NCBI RefSeq assembly: GCF_004006395.2
Contig: NZ_CP029758.2
Coordinates: 4,515,118 to 4,579,117, forward strand
From: Clostridium sp. AWRP
Lineage (GTDB): Bacteria; Bacillota; Clostridia; Clostridiales; Clostridiaceae
Reading direction: 5' to 3'
DNA length: 64,000 nucleotides
The position numbers and the translations under genes were made by a program. Below, piece by piece: positions 18,230 to 26,947 of this stretch. Numbering within the stretch: the stretch's first letter is position 1; each line of letters starts with the position of its first letter. The notes beneath the pieces are model-generated. The model saw only the letters and a list, made by a program, of their open reading frames with translations, had not been told where the DNA came from and ran no database searches.

Positions 18230-18718
18230 CTCTTTTTAGAACTCCCGATCATTAAATATTTTGTACTCGTTTACATACATATTATATATTTGCTAGTGTT
18301 TGTTGTCAACATATTTTGTTGTTATTTATTGCTTTTATCTTTTATTTTGTTGTATTTTATCTACATCCGTTATTAAATCAACCTCTTATTTCAAAATTTA
18401 TTTGCTATTTTAAAACCTTTCGAAATATGAAAATTATATTTTTTACTACTTTATAAATATCTTAATAGATACTAGCTTTATTTGGGTAGACTATACTTAC
18501 AGTATTCACTAAAACCTTATTATCATTTGTTACTAAAATTATATAACTAATATGTAGACAAAAAGATTAGTAATATCTATCTTAAAATTATCTTTATTTA
18601 GCTTCTAAAGCAACGCAAAACAACATTTTGTATTGCTTTCTATAGATTTAAGGACTATATTCTGTTACAATAAATAATATATTATAGTTTTATATACTAA
18701 TGGGAGGTATTTTGTCCT
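18230..18718. promoter_or_regulatory. Divergent control region of the rhamnose operon and its DeoR regulator
   Basis: 489 non-coding, very AT-rich bases. TTTTGTTGT-like words repeat at 18298-18306, 18314-18323 and 18345-18353 near rhaB. An inverted copy (AAAACAAC, 18617-18624, inside CAAAACAACATTTTG) lies near the regulator promoter. Repeats of this spacing suit a DeoR-family repressor. The assignment is from repetition and position only. Confidence 0.5.
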
Positions 18719-19477
18719 ATGTTAGCAATAGAAAGAAAACAAAAGATAAAAGAAATTATTATGAACGAAAAAAAAATTTATGTAAATAATTTAAGTAAAC
18801 TATTTGAAGTTACAGAAGAAACCATTCGTCGAGATTTAGAAAAATTAGAACAGGAAGGCATCGTAACAAGAACTTATGGAGGGGCTATATTAAATAGAGA
18901 ACAGACTAATGATGATCAACCATTCTTGAAAAGAGCAACAAGAAATTTAGATGCAAAACAAAAACTTGCCCTGAAGGCACTTCCATTTATAAAAGAAAAA
19001 TCTACAATTATGGCAGATTCAAGTTCTACTGTTCTAGAATTATTGAAACTATGCAAAGGAATTAAAGATATTACTGTTATGACCAATTCCATTGAAATAT
19101 TAAATAGTTTATCAAGATCTTCTGTACATGTTATTTCAACTGGAGGAATTTTTAATTACAATTCAATGTCATTAACAGGTTCTATCTCCAAAGATGTTAT
19201 AAAAAAGTATAATGTCGACTTAGCTTTTATAAGTTGTAAGGGACTTGATAAAAATAAAGGTATTACTGATTCTAATGAATCTGAAGTTGAGCTCAAAAGA
19301 GCTATGGCTAGTCAATCTAGTAAAGTATTTCTATTAGTAGACAGTTCAAAATTTACCAAAGTAGCTTTTATCCACTTGTTTGATTTTAATAATATAGACT
19401 ATATAGTTACAGATAATAGTCCTTCTCAAGATTGGATAGATTTTTTACATAAACACAATATAGAACTTATCTTCTAA
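18719..19477 (+). CDS. DeoR-family transcriptional regulator, probable rhamnose operon repressor
   Basis: 252 aa. The N-terminal winged helix-turn-helix (residues 1-57, VNNLSKLFEVTEETIRRDLEKLEQEGIVTRTYGGA) is the classical DeoR signature. The C-terminal sugar-phosphate sensing domain carries TIMADSSSTV, TGG and the SCKGLD...DSNESEVELKRAM segment. It is divergent from rhaB, and a rhamnose pathway phosphate ester is the likely inducer. ATG 18719 has GGGAGG 11 bases upstream. Confidence 0.88.
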   Translation: MLAIERKQKIKEIIMNEKKIYVNNLSKLFEVTEETIRRDLEKLEQEGIVTRTYGGAILNREQTNDDQPFLKRATRNLDAKQKLALKALPFIKEKSTIMADSSSTVLELLKLCKGIKDITVMTNSIEILNSLSRSSVHVISTGGIFNYNSMSLTGSISKDVIKKYNVDLAFISCKGLDKNKGITDSNESEVELKRAMASQSSKVFLLVDSSKFTKVAFIHLFDFNNIDYIVTDNSPSQDWIDFLHKHNIELIF

Positions 19478-19719
19478 ATTCTTACTCCGTATATTTGGGG
19501 GATGAACATAGATTTAATTTTTATATAAATCTATGTTCATCCCCATCCAAATAAACTTTTGTATTTATAGCTCCTTAAAAACTACATAATCCCATAGAAC
19601 TCAATTTTTTATATCCCGTACTACTCTTCAATTGCTATATCTGCACCTAATATAAGATGTGACATGGCTGGAGTTGTATTAAAATAATGAAACCATTATA
19701 GTATTCTATCTTTCCTTAA

Positions 19720-19827
19720 CATATTAAACACTGCCGTGCAGATGCATGTGGAATACCTGGTAAAAAAGACTTTTCAAATAAACTTTATGAAATTACTAGT
19801 TATCCTAAAACTTTCTCTCACGACTAA
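19720..19827 (+). pseudogene. C-terminal gene relic, perhaps a NifB-type radical SAM protein
   Basis: An open stretch of 35 codons without a start ends at TAA 19827. Its peptide contains HCRADACGIPGKKDF, which recalls the C-terminal CRADA-G tail of NifB-like radical SAM proteins. No upstream remainder is detectable. Possibly the last trace of a deleted gene; the identification is tentative. Confidence 0.3.
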
Positions 19828-19846
19828 CGTATAAATCTCATAAAAT

Positions 19847-19877
19847 AAAGCAGACATTTTAGATAAATGCCTGCTTT
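19847..19877. terminator. Terminator of cooS
   Basis: AAAGCAGACATTT (19847-19859) pairs with AAATGCCTGCTTT (19865-19877). It is followed by GTTTTTT on the plus strand and by TATTTTAT on the minus strand, 11 bases after the cooS stop. Confidence 0.8.
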
Positions 19878-19888
19878 GTTTTTTATCT

Positions 19889-21781
19889 TTAAATATTTAA
19901 TTTTTTACGTTTTGACTCTATCCTTTGGAGCATTTGTTCTGCTGCCTTATCTGGATCAGGTTCTACAAAGAATTTTGAACCATAGTCATCTTCCATCTTA
20001 TTTAACAGATAATCTGCAACAAATGGACCTCCAGTTACAGGTGGAACAACACCAAGCCATGTATCTATACCGCTACCTACTACATACATTCCTATAGCCA
20101 CTGCTTTTTCTGACATCCATTCAGGAGCAGCTCCAACTACTGGCAAATCACTAATATCCAATTTTAAATAGTTTGCTAGCTCACCAACAAGTTGTAAATT
20201 ACGACTGATATCAACACATGAACCCTGGTGAAGAACCGGTGGAATATTCAATAAATCACATACTTTTTTAAGTCCAGGACCAGCTATCTCTTTAGCTTCT
20301 TTTAAAAGCAATCCTGCCTTTGCTGCTGCATGAGCTGCACAGCCCGTAACAACTACTATTACATCATGTGCGATTAAATACTTGATCATTTTTACTATAG
20401 GTCCATCATGTTCAACTTTCGGGTTATTACAACCTACAAAAGCAGCTGCACCTCTTATAACACCCGATAATATAACATCTGCAAGAGGTTTAACTGTTTG
20501 AAGGTGATCTATATTTGAATTGACAACCTTGTCAAGGGTGTCAACTATAGCTTCAGTACTAAATCCAACCACTGCATCACATTTTTCATTAGGAATTAGA
20601 ACCTTTTCTCTATCTCTATTCTTATAATTTAATATAGCTTCTTTCAATATCTGTTTTCCACATTCATAGGCATTGTCTTCATCAAACTCAATATATAACG
20701 AATCTGTTATCTTAGCTTTTGGTGATGTTGTTATAAATTTAGTATGATAAGATTGAGATAGTTTTGCAAGTGATGGCATTATGCACTGAACATCAACTAT
20801 CAATGCTTCAACTGCACCTGTTACTACAGCAAGTTCCTGTTGAAGGAAGTTTCCTGCCATCTTAATACCATGTCTTAGTGCTATTTCATTTCCTGTACAA
20901 CACATACCACAAAGATTTATTCCATCTGCGCCCTGAGCTTTTGCAAGAGCAATGAGTTCAGGATCTTCAGCAGCTGCAACAACTGCTTCTGAAAGTACTG
21001 GCTCATGTCCATGCAGTATAACGTTAACTGAATTTTCCTCTAATACACCTAAATTAGCTGTAGTTCCTACTTCTGATGGAGTTGTAAATAGAATATCACT
21101 AAGTTCAGTTGCAATATAAGAACCACCCCATCCATCTCCAAGGGATGCTCTCATTGACATTTTAAGAATATTTTCTGCATCTCCTGAACATCCAATGTGA
21201 GTTGAGTGCATTATACTAACTATATCTTTATCAATTGCCCTTGGAGTTACACCAAGCCTGTCCCATACTTCTCTTCTTTTTTTAGGCAAAGCTGTAGGCA
21301 AAGTCAAATTCCCATGAGGTTTTCCATATTCATTCAATGTAGCTGCGGCCAAATCATGTGCTACATCATAAATATCTCTTCCCTCAGTTTCAATTTCAAA
21401 TCTCTTTGCAACAGCTGCAAGCTTTTTCTCATCTCTTATATTTATTTGTCCATCTCTTGATGCGTTTTCAAGATAAAGGCATATTGACCTACCATGATCT
21501 GAATGTGCTGCCGCTCCAGCTGCACACATTCTTGCAAAGTTTCTTGCAACTATAACATCTGCTGTAGCTCCACAAATACCTCTTGATACTCCTTTTCCTG
21601 GAACTGGACTTACCCTACAAGGTCCCATAGCACAATTTCTGCAGCACACACCAGCTAAACCAAAACCACATTGTACTTTCATTTTAGCTTTTCTATCCCA
21701 TACAGTTTCTACACCATCTTTTTTTGCTTTTTCAATAAGCTCTTCCTCAGCTGCTACTATTTCTGACCTTCTGTCTTCCAT
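19889..21781 (-). CDS. cooS: Carbon monoxide dehydrogenase, catalytic subunit (monofunctional, nickel-type)
   Basis: 630 aa, normal for CooS. It oxidises CO to CO2 at a Ni-Fe-S cluster in the cytoplasm. Cluster cysteines at 38, 46, 47, 50, 55 and 70 match the D and B cluster ligands of structurally known enzymes. THIGCSGDAE, the NLCGMCCTGNE segment, VGCNNPKVEHDG and GSCVDISRN supply further C-cluster ligands. No CooF, CooC or acetyl-CoA synthase gene is adjacent, so it stands alone. ATG 21781 follows AAGGAGG. It supports an acetogenic or CO-using lifestyle. Confidence 0.95.
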   Translation of the reverse strand: MEDRRSEIVAAEEELIEKAKKDGVETVWDRKAKMKVQCGFGLAGVCCRNCAMGPCRVSPVPGKGVSRGICGATADVIVARNFARMCAAGAAAHSDHGRSICLYLENASRDGQINIRDEKKLAAVAKRFEIETEGRDIYDVAHDLAAATLNEYGKPHGNLTLPTALPKKRREVWDRLGVTPRAIDKDIVSIMHSTHIGCSGDAENILKMSMRASLGDGWGGSYIATELSDILFTTPSEVGTTANLGVLEENSVNVILHGHEPVLSEAVVAAAEDPELIALAKAQGADGINLCGMCCTGNEIALRHGIKMAGNFLQQELAVVTGAVEALIVDVQCIMPSLAKLSQSYHTKFITTSPKAKITDSLYIEFDEDNAYECGKQILKEAILNYKNRDREKVLIPNEKCDAVVGFSTEAIVDTLDKVVNSNIDHLQTVKPLADVILSGVIRGAAAFVGCNNPKVEHDGPIVKMIKYLIAHDVIVVVTGCAAHAAAKAGLLLKEAKEIAGPGLKKVCDLLNIPPVLHQGSCVDISRNLQLVGELANYLKLDISDLPVVGAAPEWMSEKAVAIGMYVVGSGIDTWLGVVPPVTGGPFVADYLLNKMEDDYGSKFFVEPDPDKAAEQMLQRIESKRKKLNI

Positions 21782-22174
21782 TAATAAAATACCTCCTTAA
21801 AATATAATAAATTTATACCCAGATTTTATTTTTTAATTATAGTTAAAATTTAATTGTCTACCAAATTTGTAAAGGTTAACATGGAAGGGGTAAAAATTAT
21901 TAATCTTTTTTTAACTAAATAGGGTTTTAGGTATTTTTAAGATTATACAATGTATCTTTATAAGATACTTTTGCTATTTTATATAAGAAGGATATATTGT
22001 ATTTAATATAATTTTTCTCACTATTATACTAATAATGAGATTACCCCTAACATATTTGTGTTTATGTTTAAATTATACGACACATATTTACATTTGATAA
22101 ACAACTTAAATTTACACTTATACAACTAAAAGTTATAACTTTAAAATTTAAAAGAAGGCCAAAAACAATTTATT
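21782..22174. other. Non-coding region upstream of cooS
   Basis: 393 AT-rich bases between cooS and the convergent end of the MocR-type regulator. Apart from the cooS ribosome site I see no gene, clear promoter pair or strong hairpin. It is long enough to hold cooS control elements. Confidence 0.4.
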
Positions 22175-23581
22175 TTAATCTACATTATTATCGGTCCACG
22201 CCTTATATAGAAGTTTAACAGCAGGATTAATTTCATCTAATTTTATTCCTCCAAATCCCAACATAACAGTACCTTTTAAACTGTTCTCAGGATATTTCCA
22301 AAACTTCGACGTAGGATATACTTTTACACCAACTTCATGTGCTCTGTCAATTAACTCCTTTTCCGACATATTTGCTTTTACTTGTACTAAAATATGAAGG
22401 CCAGCATTCATGCCATAAATAGAAATTTTGTTTTCAAATATTCTTTTCAAACTTTCAACTAGTGCATCATGTTTTTTCTTCTGCATCCTATTGGTTTTTC
22501 TAAGATAGCTTTCCCAATGCCCTTCTTTCATAAAAAGTTCTAAAGTTTTTTGGATAATAAAAGGAACAGAAGGTGGATACCCATCAAACATTGCAGTAAA
22601 CTTATTTAACATACATTTAGGAATGATCATGTATGATAAACGTAATGTTGGAAATAGAAATTTTGAAAAACTGCCGATATATACAACCCTATCACTACAA
22701 AGAGATTGAAGGGACTGCACAGGTTTTGTATTATATCTAAGGTGGCAGCTATAATCATCTTCAATAATTATTGAATTGTTTTTAATTGCCCATTCTATAA
22801 GCTCAAGTCTTCTAGAAATAGGCATTATAATTCCTAAAGGATACTGATGTGATGGGGTAACATGCACAGCTTTGGTATTTGTACAATTTAGTTCTATTAC
22901 ATTCAGTCCCGATGAATCAAGAGAAATAGGCTTCACATTAAATCCATGATTTTCTAAGGTACGGCGGGTTATATGATGTCCTGGTTCTTCCATTGCAATT
23001 GTGGTAGTAATATCCTTAATAAGTTGACATAGCATACCTAAACAGTAATTTACACCAGCTCCAATAAAAACTTGATCTAATGTACATTCTACCCCACGAT
23101 AATAATGAAGATATTTTAATATCTCTTCTCGAAGATTGATTTCTCCAAAAGTTGGACCATAACTTGTCATCTCACTAGAAAAATTTTTTATACACTTATT
23201 TGTAAGTTTTCTCCACTGCATCATAGGAAGTTCACTCTCATTTAATTTTCCATATTTAAAATCATATTGAATTAATGAATCCGAATCATCTGGCAGCATA
23301 GGTTTATTATAAGAAGCTTCTTTTGTACCATGAACATAGGAAAGATCTAACTTTTCAACATAATATCCGCTGCGAGGTTTACTAATTAAATATCCTTCCG
23401 AATATAGTTGATGATAAGCTACATCTACAGTATTTCTACTTATATGTAAATCACTGCATAATTTTCGGGTCGATGGCAGTTTACTACCTGGCTTTAAATC
23501 ACCACTTAAAATTTGCTCTCTAAACTGCTGGTACAACTGAATATATAATGGAACATCACTTTTATCCTTTAAAACAAACAT
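22175..23581 (-). CDS. MocR/PdxR-type GntR regulator with aminotransferase domain
   Basis: 468 aa. Residues 1-75 form a GntR winged helix-turn-helix (PLYIQLYQQFREQILSGDL, LPSTRKLCSDLHISRNTV). The rest is a fold-type I aminotransferase domain with the PLP lysine in GSFSKFLFPTLR and the aspartate region IIEDDYSCHLRYN. Such proteins usually bind PLP or an amino compound and regulate a neighbouring gene. Its divergent neighbour is a LysR gene, and its target is unknown. ATG 23581 is preceded by AAAAGGA. Confidence 0.88.
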   Translation of the reverse strand: MFVLKDKSDVPLYIQLYQQFREQILSGDLKPGSKLPSTRKLCSDLHISRNTVDVAYHQLYSEGYLISKPRSGYYVEKLDLSYVHGTKEASYNKPMLPDDSDSLIQYDFKYGKLNESELPMMQWRKLTNKCIKNFSSEMTSYGPTFGEINLREEILKYLHYYRGVECTLDQVFIGAGVNYCLGMLCQLIKDITTTIAMEEPGHHITRRTLENHGFNVKPISLDSSGLNVIELNCTNTKAVHVTPSHQYPLGIIMPISRRLELIEWAIKNNSIIIEDDYSCHLRYNTKPVQSLQSLCSDRVVYIGSFSKFLFPTLRLSYMIIPKCMLNKFTAMFDGYPPSVPFIIQKTLELFMKEGHWESYLRKTNRMQKKKHDALVESLKRIFENKISIYGMNAGLHILVQVKANMSEKELIDRAHEVGVKVYPTSKFWKYPENSLKGTVMLGFGGIKLDEINPAVKLLYKAWTDNNVD

Positions 23582-23846
23582 ACGTTCACATCCTTTTAAC
23601 CCAAAATCATGATTCTTTAATCATACGCTTTTCTATAGTTGGCCTCATTCTTTTTTCTAAATCTGGCACTTTTACATATAACCCTAGTGTTTTACAATAA
23701 AGTTATATTAATTTCTTATTTTATCAACATAAAACGGTATCAACCAATATTTTATATTATTATATCATAATAGATAAAGGTATAAGAATTAGCATATTAT
23801 ACTTTTAAAATTCCTTGAGATATTATAAAAAGGCAGGTGTGATGAA
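23582..23846. promoter_or_regulatory. Divergent promoter region between the MocR-type and LysR-type genes
   Basis: 265 non-coding bases that must carry both promoters. The sequence is AT-rich and no operator could be assigned with confidence. Confidence 0.35.
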
Positions 23847-24722
23847 TTGGAGATCAAACAATTAAAATATTTTCTAGAAGTTTGCAAACATAAGAGTTTT
23901 TCAAAGGCTGCTAAAGAAATTTATATTACTCAACAGGGCTTAAGCAAGGCAATTAGTAATTTGGAAGAAGAACTTCAATATCCTTTACTTCATACTACAC
24001 CTAACGGAATCAAAATAACAAAATATGGGCAATACTTACAAAAACAATCAGAACATATTGTACAGGAGTTTGATTTGATTTTAGATGGCATGAATAAAAT
24101 GGCTAATATCAATGAGGGAACTCTAACAGTATGTTTTAGCTTCGGAGTCCTTAATGCTCTGTCACCAGATATTATATCTGACTTTCAAAAAACTTATCCT
24201 AACATTAAGTTAATTATAAAAACTTATCCTGATTCAATTTGTGAAGAAGTTGTTATGAATGAAAAAGCAGATTTAGCTGTTTCAATTGGCCCAATTAATG
24301 AAAAAACTTTTAATTCTACCACCATTAAATCTCAGTATCCTTGTATTTTAGTAAATAAAAAAAATCCATTGTCTAAAAAAACATCAGTGGATTTTAAAGA
24401 ATTAAAAAACGAAAAATTTATTATTCTTAATGAAAAATTTCATTTTTATCACAACTTTATTAATAAATGCAGAGAATCAGGTTTTGAACCAAATATAGTC
24501 TTTACTACCTCAGAAATTATTACCGTTCATAAACTAAGTCATTTTAATAAAGGTATTGGAATAAGTATTGATTTTATGGCTAAAGATATTAACTATGAGG
24601 ACATTTATCCAATTCCTTTTAAAGATCCTTCTTTCAAATGGGAAATTTGTTTAATAACTAAGACACACCGATTTGAACCCAATTTAGTGAAAATATTCAC
24701 AAATTATATGCTAAATTACTAA
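23847..24722 (+). CDS. LysR-family transcriptional regulator
   Basis: 291 aa from a TTG start (no usable in-frame ATG; AGGTG upstream). The N-terminal helix-turn-helix (EIKQLKYFLEVCKHKSFSKAAKEIYITQQGLSKAISNLEEEL) is textbook LysR. The rest is a periplasmic-binding-like effector domain. Its target is unknown; neighbours offer no obvious operon. Confidence 0.88.
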   Translation: MEIKQLKYFLEVCKHKSFSKAAKEIYITQQGLSKAISNLEEELQYPLLHTTPNGIKITKYGQYLQKQSEHIVQEFDLILDGMNKMANINEGTLTVCFSFGVLNALSPDIISDFQKTYPNIKLIIKTYPDSICEEVVMNEKADLAVSIGPINEKTFNSTTIKSQYPCILVNKKNPLSKKTSVDFKELKNEKFIILNEKFHFYHNFINKCRESGFEPNIVFTTSEIITVHKLSHFNKGIGISIDFMAKDINYEDIYPIPFKDPSFKWEICLITKTHRFEPNLVKIFTNYMLNY

Positions 24723-24846
24723 AACTACTATATATGTGTTATTTTTACTTACTAAGTTACTGTAACATCTGTACTATAATTAATTGAAATTTAGCTGACT
24801 AAAAAGCCAAAAGATAAGCAGTTGTAATTCCTATAACAATTTATTT

Positions 24847-24900
24847 TTTGGCACTTCTAGCAGCATTTGACCTTACAGGCCTACTGATTATCAATTAGCA
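24847..24900 (-). repeat. Decayed tRNA-Thr 3' half, likely scar of an older attachment site
   Basis: The stretch beginning TTGGCACTTCTAGCAG matches the 3' half of tRNA-Thr(CGT) (TTGGTGCTCCTAGCAG...CTACTGATTA) with about a dozen substitutions and small gaps. As with the attL repeat at 26732-26781, only the 3' half up to the anticodon stem is present. A random partial copy is unlikely; it reads as a third, mutated att site from a former integration. Confidence 0.6.
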
Positions 24901-24917
24901 TTTTTATATTATGCTAA

Positions 24918-25754
24918 TTAAATTTTTTTAGATACTTCTTCTAATACTTCAGCAGTTGAAGAAAGTTCTTGAATAGATGAAGTTATCTCCTCTATTGCAC
25001 TACTTGCTGCTTCAAAATTGCAATTTGATTTATTTATACTATTAGTAACAAGTTCCATAGAACTAGTAATTTCTTTTAGCACAGAATCAATTTCTTTAAC
25101 TGATTCACTACTTGATTTAGACAATTTTCTTATTTCTTGTGCAACTACACCAAAGCCCTTTCCATTATCTCCTGCTCTTGAAGCTTCAATAGCTGCATTT
25201 AATCCCAAAAGATTTGTCTGCTTTGAAATACTTTGTATAAATTTTAAGATTTCATTAGTGTCTTTAGCATTTTTATTAGCTTTATTTAATGCATTAGAAG
25301 TATCTTCATTTAAGTTAACTATATTTTGGATTTGCTCAGAAATATCATTGCTTGCCAAAGACATTTGTTTAAGAGAACTTGCTACATTTTTTGATAAAGT
25401 CATCATCTTATCCATACTTTCAAGACTTGTTGCTGCCAAAAAAAGACCGATTACATTATTATTGTCATCTTTAATTGGGATTGAGTATGATTTAAAAGGT
25501 ACTCCATATAATTCTTTGGAAACAATATCTATTACTGGCTTTCCAGTTCTTAGTGCCTCACCTGGCGGTCCTTTTCTTGGTATTGGATCTCCTTCTTTAC
25601 TTGATAAACTTAGCTTGTCACTATAAAGAATTTTTAAAATTTTTTCTGTATCAGTAATATAAATAGTTATATGATGACCAAAAAGTATATCTATGTATTG
25701 CAGTGAATCATTTAAAGAATTAAATATTGTATTTTCAACTATTGGTGATAACAT
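24918..25754 (-). CDS. Soluble methyl-accepting chemotaxis-type signalling protein
   Basis: 278 aa from ATG 25754 (GGAGG 7 bases upstream; an earlier in-frame start lacks a ribosome site). Residues 1-115 look like a small PAS/Cache-like cytoplasmic sensor with no membrane helix. From about 120 on there is a short chemoreceptor signalling domain with the tip SISKQTNLLGLNAAIEASRAGDNGKGFGVVAQEIRKL in slightly divergent form. It should bind CheA/CheW. The receptor is short, with a truncated C-terminal helix bundle, a form common in clostridia. Confidence 0.85.
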   Translation of the reverse strand: MLSPIVENTIFNSLNDSLQYIDILFGHHITIYITDTEKILKILYSDKLSLSSKEGDPIPRKGPPGEALRTGKPVIDIVSKELYGVPFKSYSIPIKDDNNNVIGLFLAATSLESMDKMMTLSKNVASSLKQMSLASNDISEQIQNIVNLNEDTSNALNKANKNAKDTNEILKFIQSISKQTNLLGLNAAIEASRAGDNGKGFGVVAQEIRKLSKSSSESVKEIDSVLKEITSSMELVTNSINKSNCNFEAASSAIEEITSSIQELSSTAEVLEEVSKKI

Positions 25755-25902
25755 ATTTTTGCCTCCAATTAATTTGCTATAAATACAATATATATTATAC
25801 ATCTTATTTGTATAAATTGAAATATATTCCTTGCGTTTGTATATAAGTAAATTTATGATTAATTTACCATATATCTATTTTATGAAAAAACTACAAATAA
25901 GA

Positions 25903-25955
25903 AAACACCCGCTAGTCTCCTGCAATATTACTACAATAAACAAGTGGGTATTTCC
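25903..25955 (-). terminator. Terminator-like hairpin after glnK
   Basis: ACACCCGCT (25905-25913) pairs imperfectly with AGTGGGTAT (25943-25951). The whole element is a diverged copy of the hairpin at 26643-26695, including the interior ACTACA-rich arms. Confidence 0.55.
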
Positions 25956-25969
25956 ATTTAATATTAAAT

Positions 25970-26335
25970 CTAAAGCTTACTATATTGTAGGGCTTCTCTC
26001 CCTTCATCACCAGTGCTTATGCGTATAACGTTTTCAATATCATAAACAAATATCTTTCCATCACCCATTTCTCCTGTATGGAGTATTTTTTTAGCAGTTT
26101 CAATAACAAGCTCTACAGGTACTTCACAAACTACCACTTCTACTTTTACTTTTGGTAGTAGATTAATATCCATGGTCAACCCACGATAATATTCCTTATA
26201 ACCTTTTTGTACTCCACATCCTAAAACATTTGTAACAGTCATACCCGTAACACCAATGTCATTTAATGCTTCTCTTAATTCCTCTAATTTAACTTTGTGA
26301 GTAATAATATCCACCTTTGTAAGTTTATTACCCAT
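25970..26335 (-). CDS. glnK: PII nitrogen regulatory protein (GlnK/GlnB type)
   Basis: 121 aa. PII proteins bind ATP/ADP and 2-oxoglutarate and normally gate the AmtB ammonium channel. The core GMTVTNVLGCGVQKGYKEYYRG carries the T-loop tyrosine (Tyr50) just before RG; VIETAKKILHTGEMGDGKIFVYDIENVIRISTGDEG is the PII C-terminal signature. ATG 26335 follows GGGAGG. It should be the second gene of an amtB-glnK operon, but the transporter upstream survives only as a 3' fragment, so the regulator has lost its usual partner here. Confidence 0.9.
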   Translation of the reverse strand: MGNKLTKVDIITHKVKLEELREALNDIGVTGMTVTNVLGCGVQKGYKEYYRGLTMDINLLPKVKVEVVVCEVPVELVIETAKKILHTGEMGDGKIFVYDIENVIRISTGDEGREALQYSKL

Positions 26336-26488
26336 CGTTTTACCTCCCTTATTAAATATATTTAGTTTCTTTCATAACTCTACAAGCATTGATCTGGATA
26401 CTTAAAATGTATAAATTTATATTATGTATTTAAATTTTATACTATTTTATAAAGACTTTTCAACTATATTTTTATATTTATATTAAAC

Positions 26489-26590
26489 TTATAATCCTCC
26501 ATAGCCTTCTTCTACATGTTCTGTAATATCTAAACCTATCTGTTCATCTTTTCCACTCGCTCTTATAATGCTTACAACATTTTTTTGTTG
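26489..26590 (-). pseudogene. amtB: Truncated ammonium transporter (amtB 3' end)
   Basis: A 34-codon open frame without a start ends at TAA 26489. Its peptide, including SGKDEQIGLDITEHVEEGYGG, is the conserved cytoplasmic tail of Amt/AmtB proteins. An in-frame TAA lies at its 5' edge, and all membrane helices are missing. The break is about 140 bases from the attL repeat of the adjacent island, so loss of the transporter probably accompanied island turnover. The PII gene directly downstream is intact. Confidence 0.75.
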
Positions 26591-26642
26591 ATTATTTTAA
26601 AATAGAGTGCAGCGTAGTATTAGGTCCAATCACGGATCACAA

Positions 26643-26695
26643 AAAACACTCACTAAGCTACTGTAGTATCACTACAGTAAACAAGTGAGTGTTTC
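26643..26695 (-). terminator. Two-armed terminator next to attL, probably the original tRNA-Thr terminator
   Basis: Outer stem AACACTCACT (26645-26654) with AGTGAGTGTT (26684-26693), inner stem CTGTAGT/ACTACAG (26661-26677). On the minus strand it is followed by TTTTTTG. Before integration it would have followed the tRNA-Thr gene. It is homologous to the hairpin at 25903-25955. Confidence 0.6.
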
Positions 26696-26731
26696 TGCAT
26701 TTAGAACCTGTCAAATTCTTGACATTTACTT

Positions 26732-26781
26732 CTTGGTGCTCCTAGCAGGATTCGAACCTGTGACCTACTGATTACGAATCA
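26732..26781. repeat. attL: 50-bp copy of the tRNA-Thr 3' half
   Basis: Bases 26732-26781 are identical to 41135-41184. The repeat spans the CCA end, T arm, variable loop and anticodon arm of tRNA-Thr(CGT) and then diverges. Such exact duplications are produced by tyrosine integrases entering a tRNA 3' end. Distance between copies is 14,403 bases. Confidence 0.95.
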
Positions 26782-26905
26782 CATATTATCATTTTTTATT
26801 ATATCTTATGAAATTTACTTAATCTCTTTAAACATTGATATATAAGACTTTATTCTATATACTTTCTTATCGCTTCAAATCATCCATAATAAAAATATAG
26901 TGTTT

Positions 26906-26935
26906 CCCGGTCTATTTTCCGGTTTTTTCTCCGGT
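26906..26935. repeat. Left arm-type integrase sites (three CCGGT repeats)
   Basis: CCGGT words occur at 26907-26911, 26919-26923 and 26931-26935, exactly 12 bases apart, about 125-150 bases inside attL. The same word occurs twice at the other end of the element (41071-41088). Short direct repeats in both arms are what the N-terminal arm-binding domain of a Tn916/lambda-type integrase recognises. Confidence 0.6.
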
Positions 26936-26947
26936 TTATTTTTATTA

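Larger units (their letters stand above)
19478..19888. other. Intergenic region with a long hairpin and two short coding relics
   Basis: A perfect 19-bp stem (19497-19515 with 19526-19544, GGGGATGAACATAGATTTA and complement) follows the DeoR gene; it lacks a U-run. Farther on, a plus-strand frame (19720-19827) and a minus-strand frame (19621 to about 19680) end at stop codons and read like C-terminal tails of lost genes. The cooS terminator closes the region. Confidence 0.55.

Noticed and set aside
19497..19544. Intrinsic terminator or MITE after the DeoR gene
   Set aside because: The 19-bp stem is perfect but lacks a U-run, and no target duplication or second copy is seen, so neither label is secure; it is described only as a hairpin.
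25018..25626. 202-codon plus-strand frame opposite the soluble chemotaxis-type protein
   Set aside because: It is antisense to the conserved signalling tip, a common shadow frame in low-complexity coiled-coil genes.
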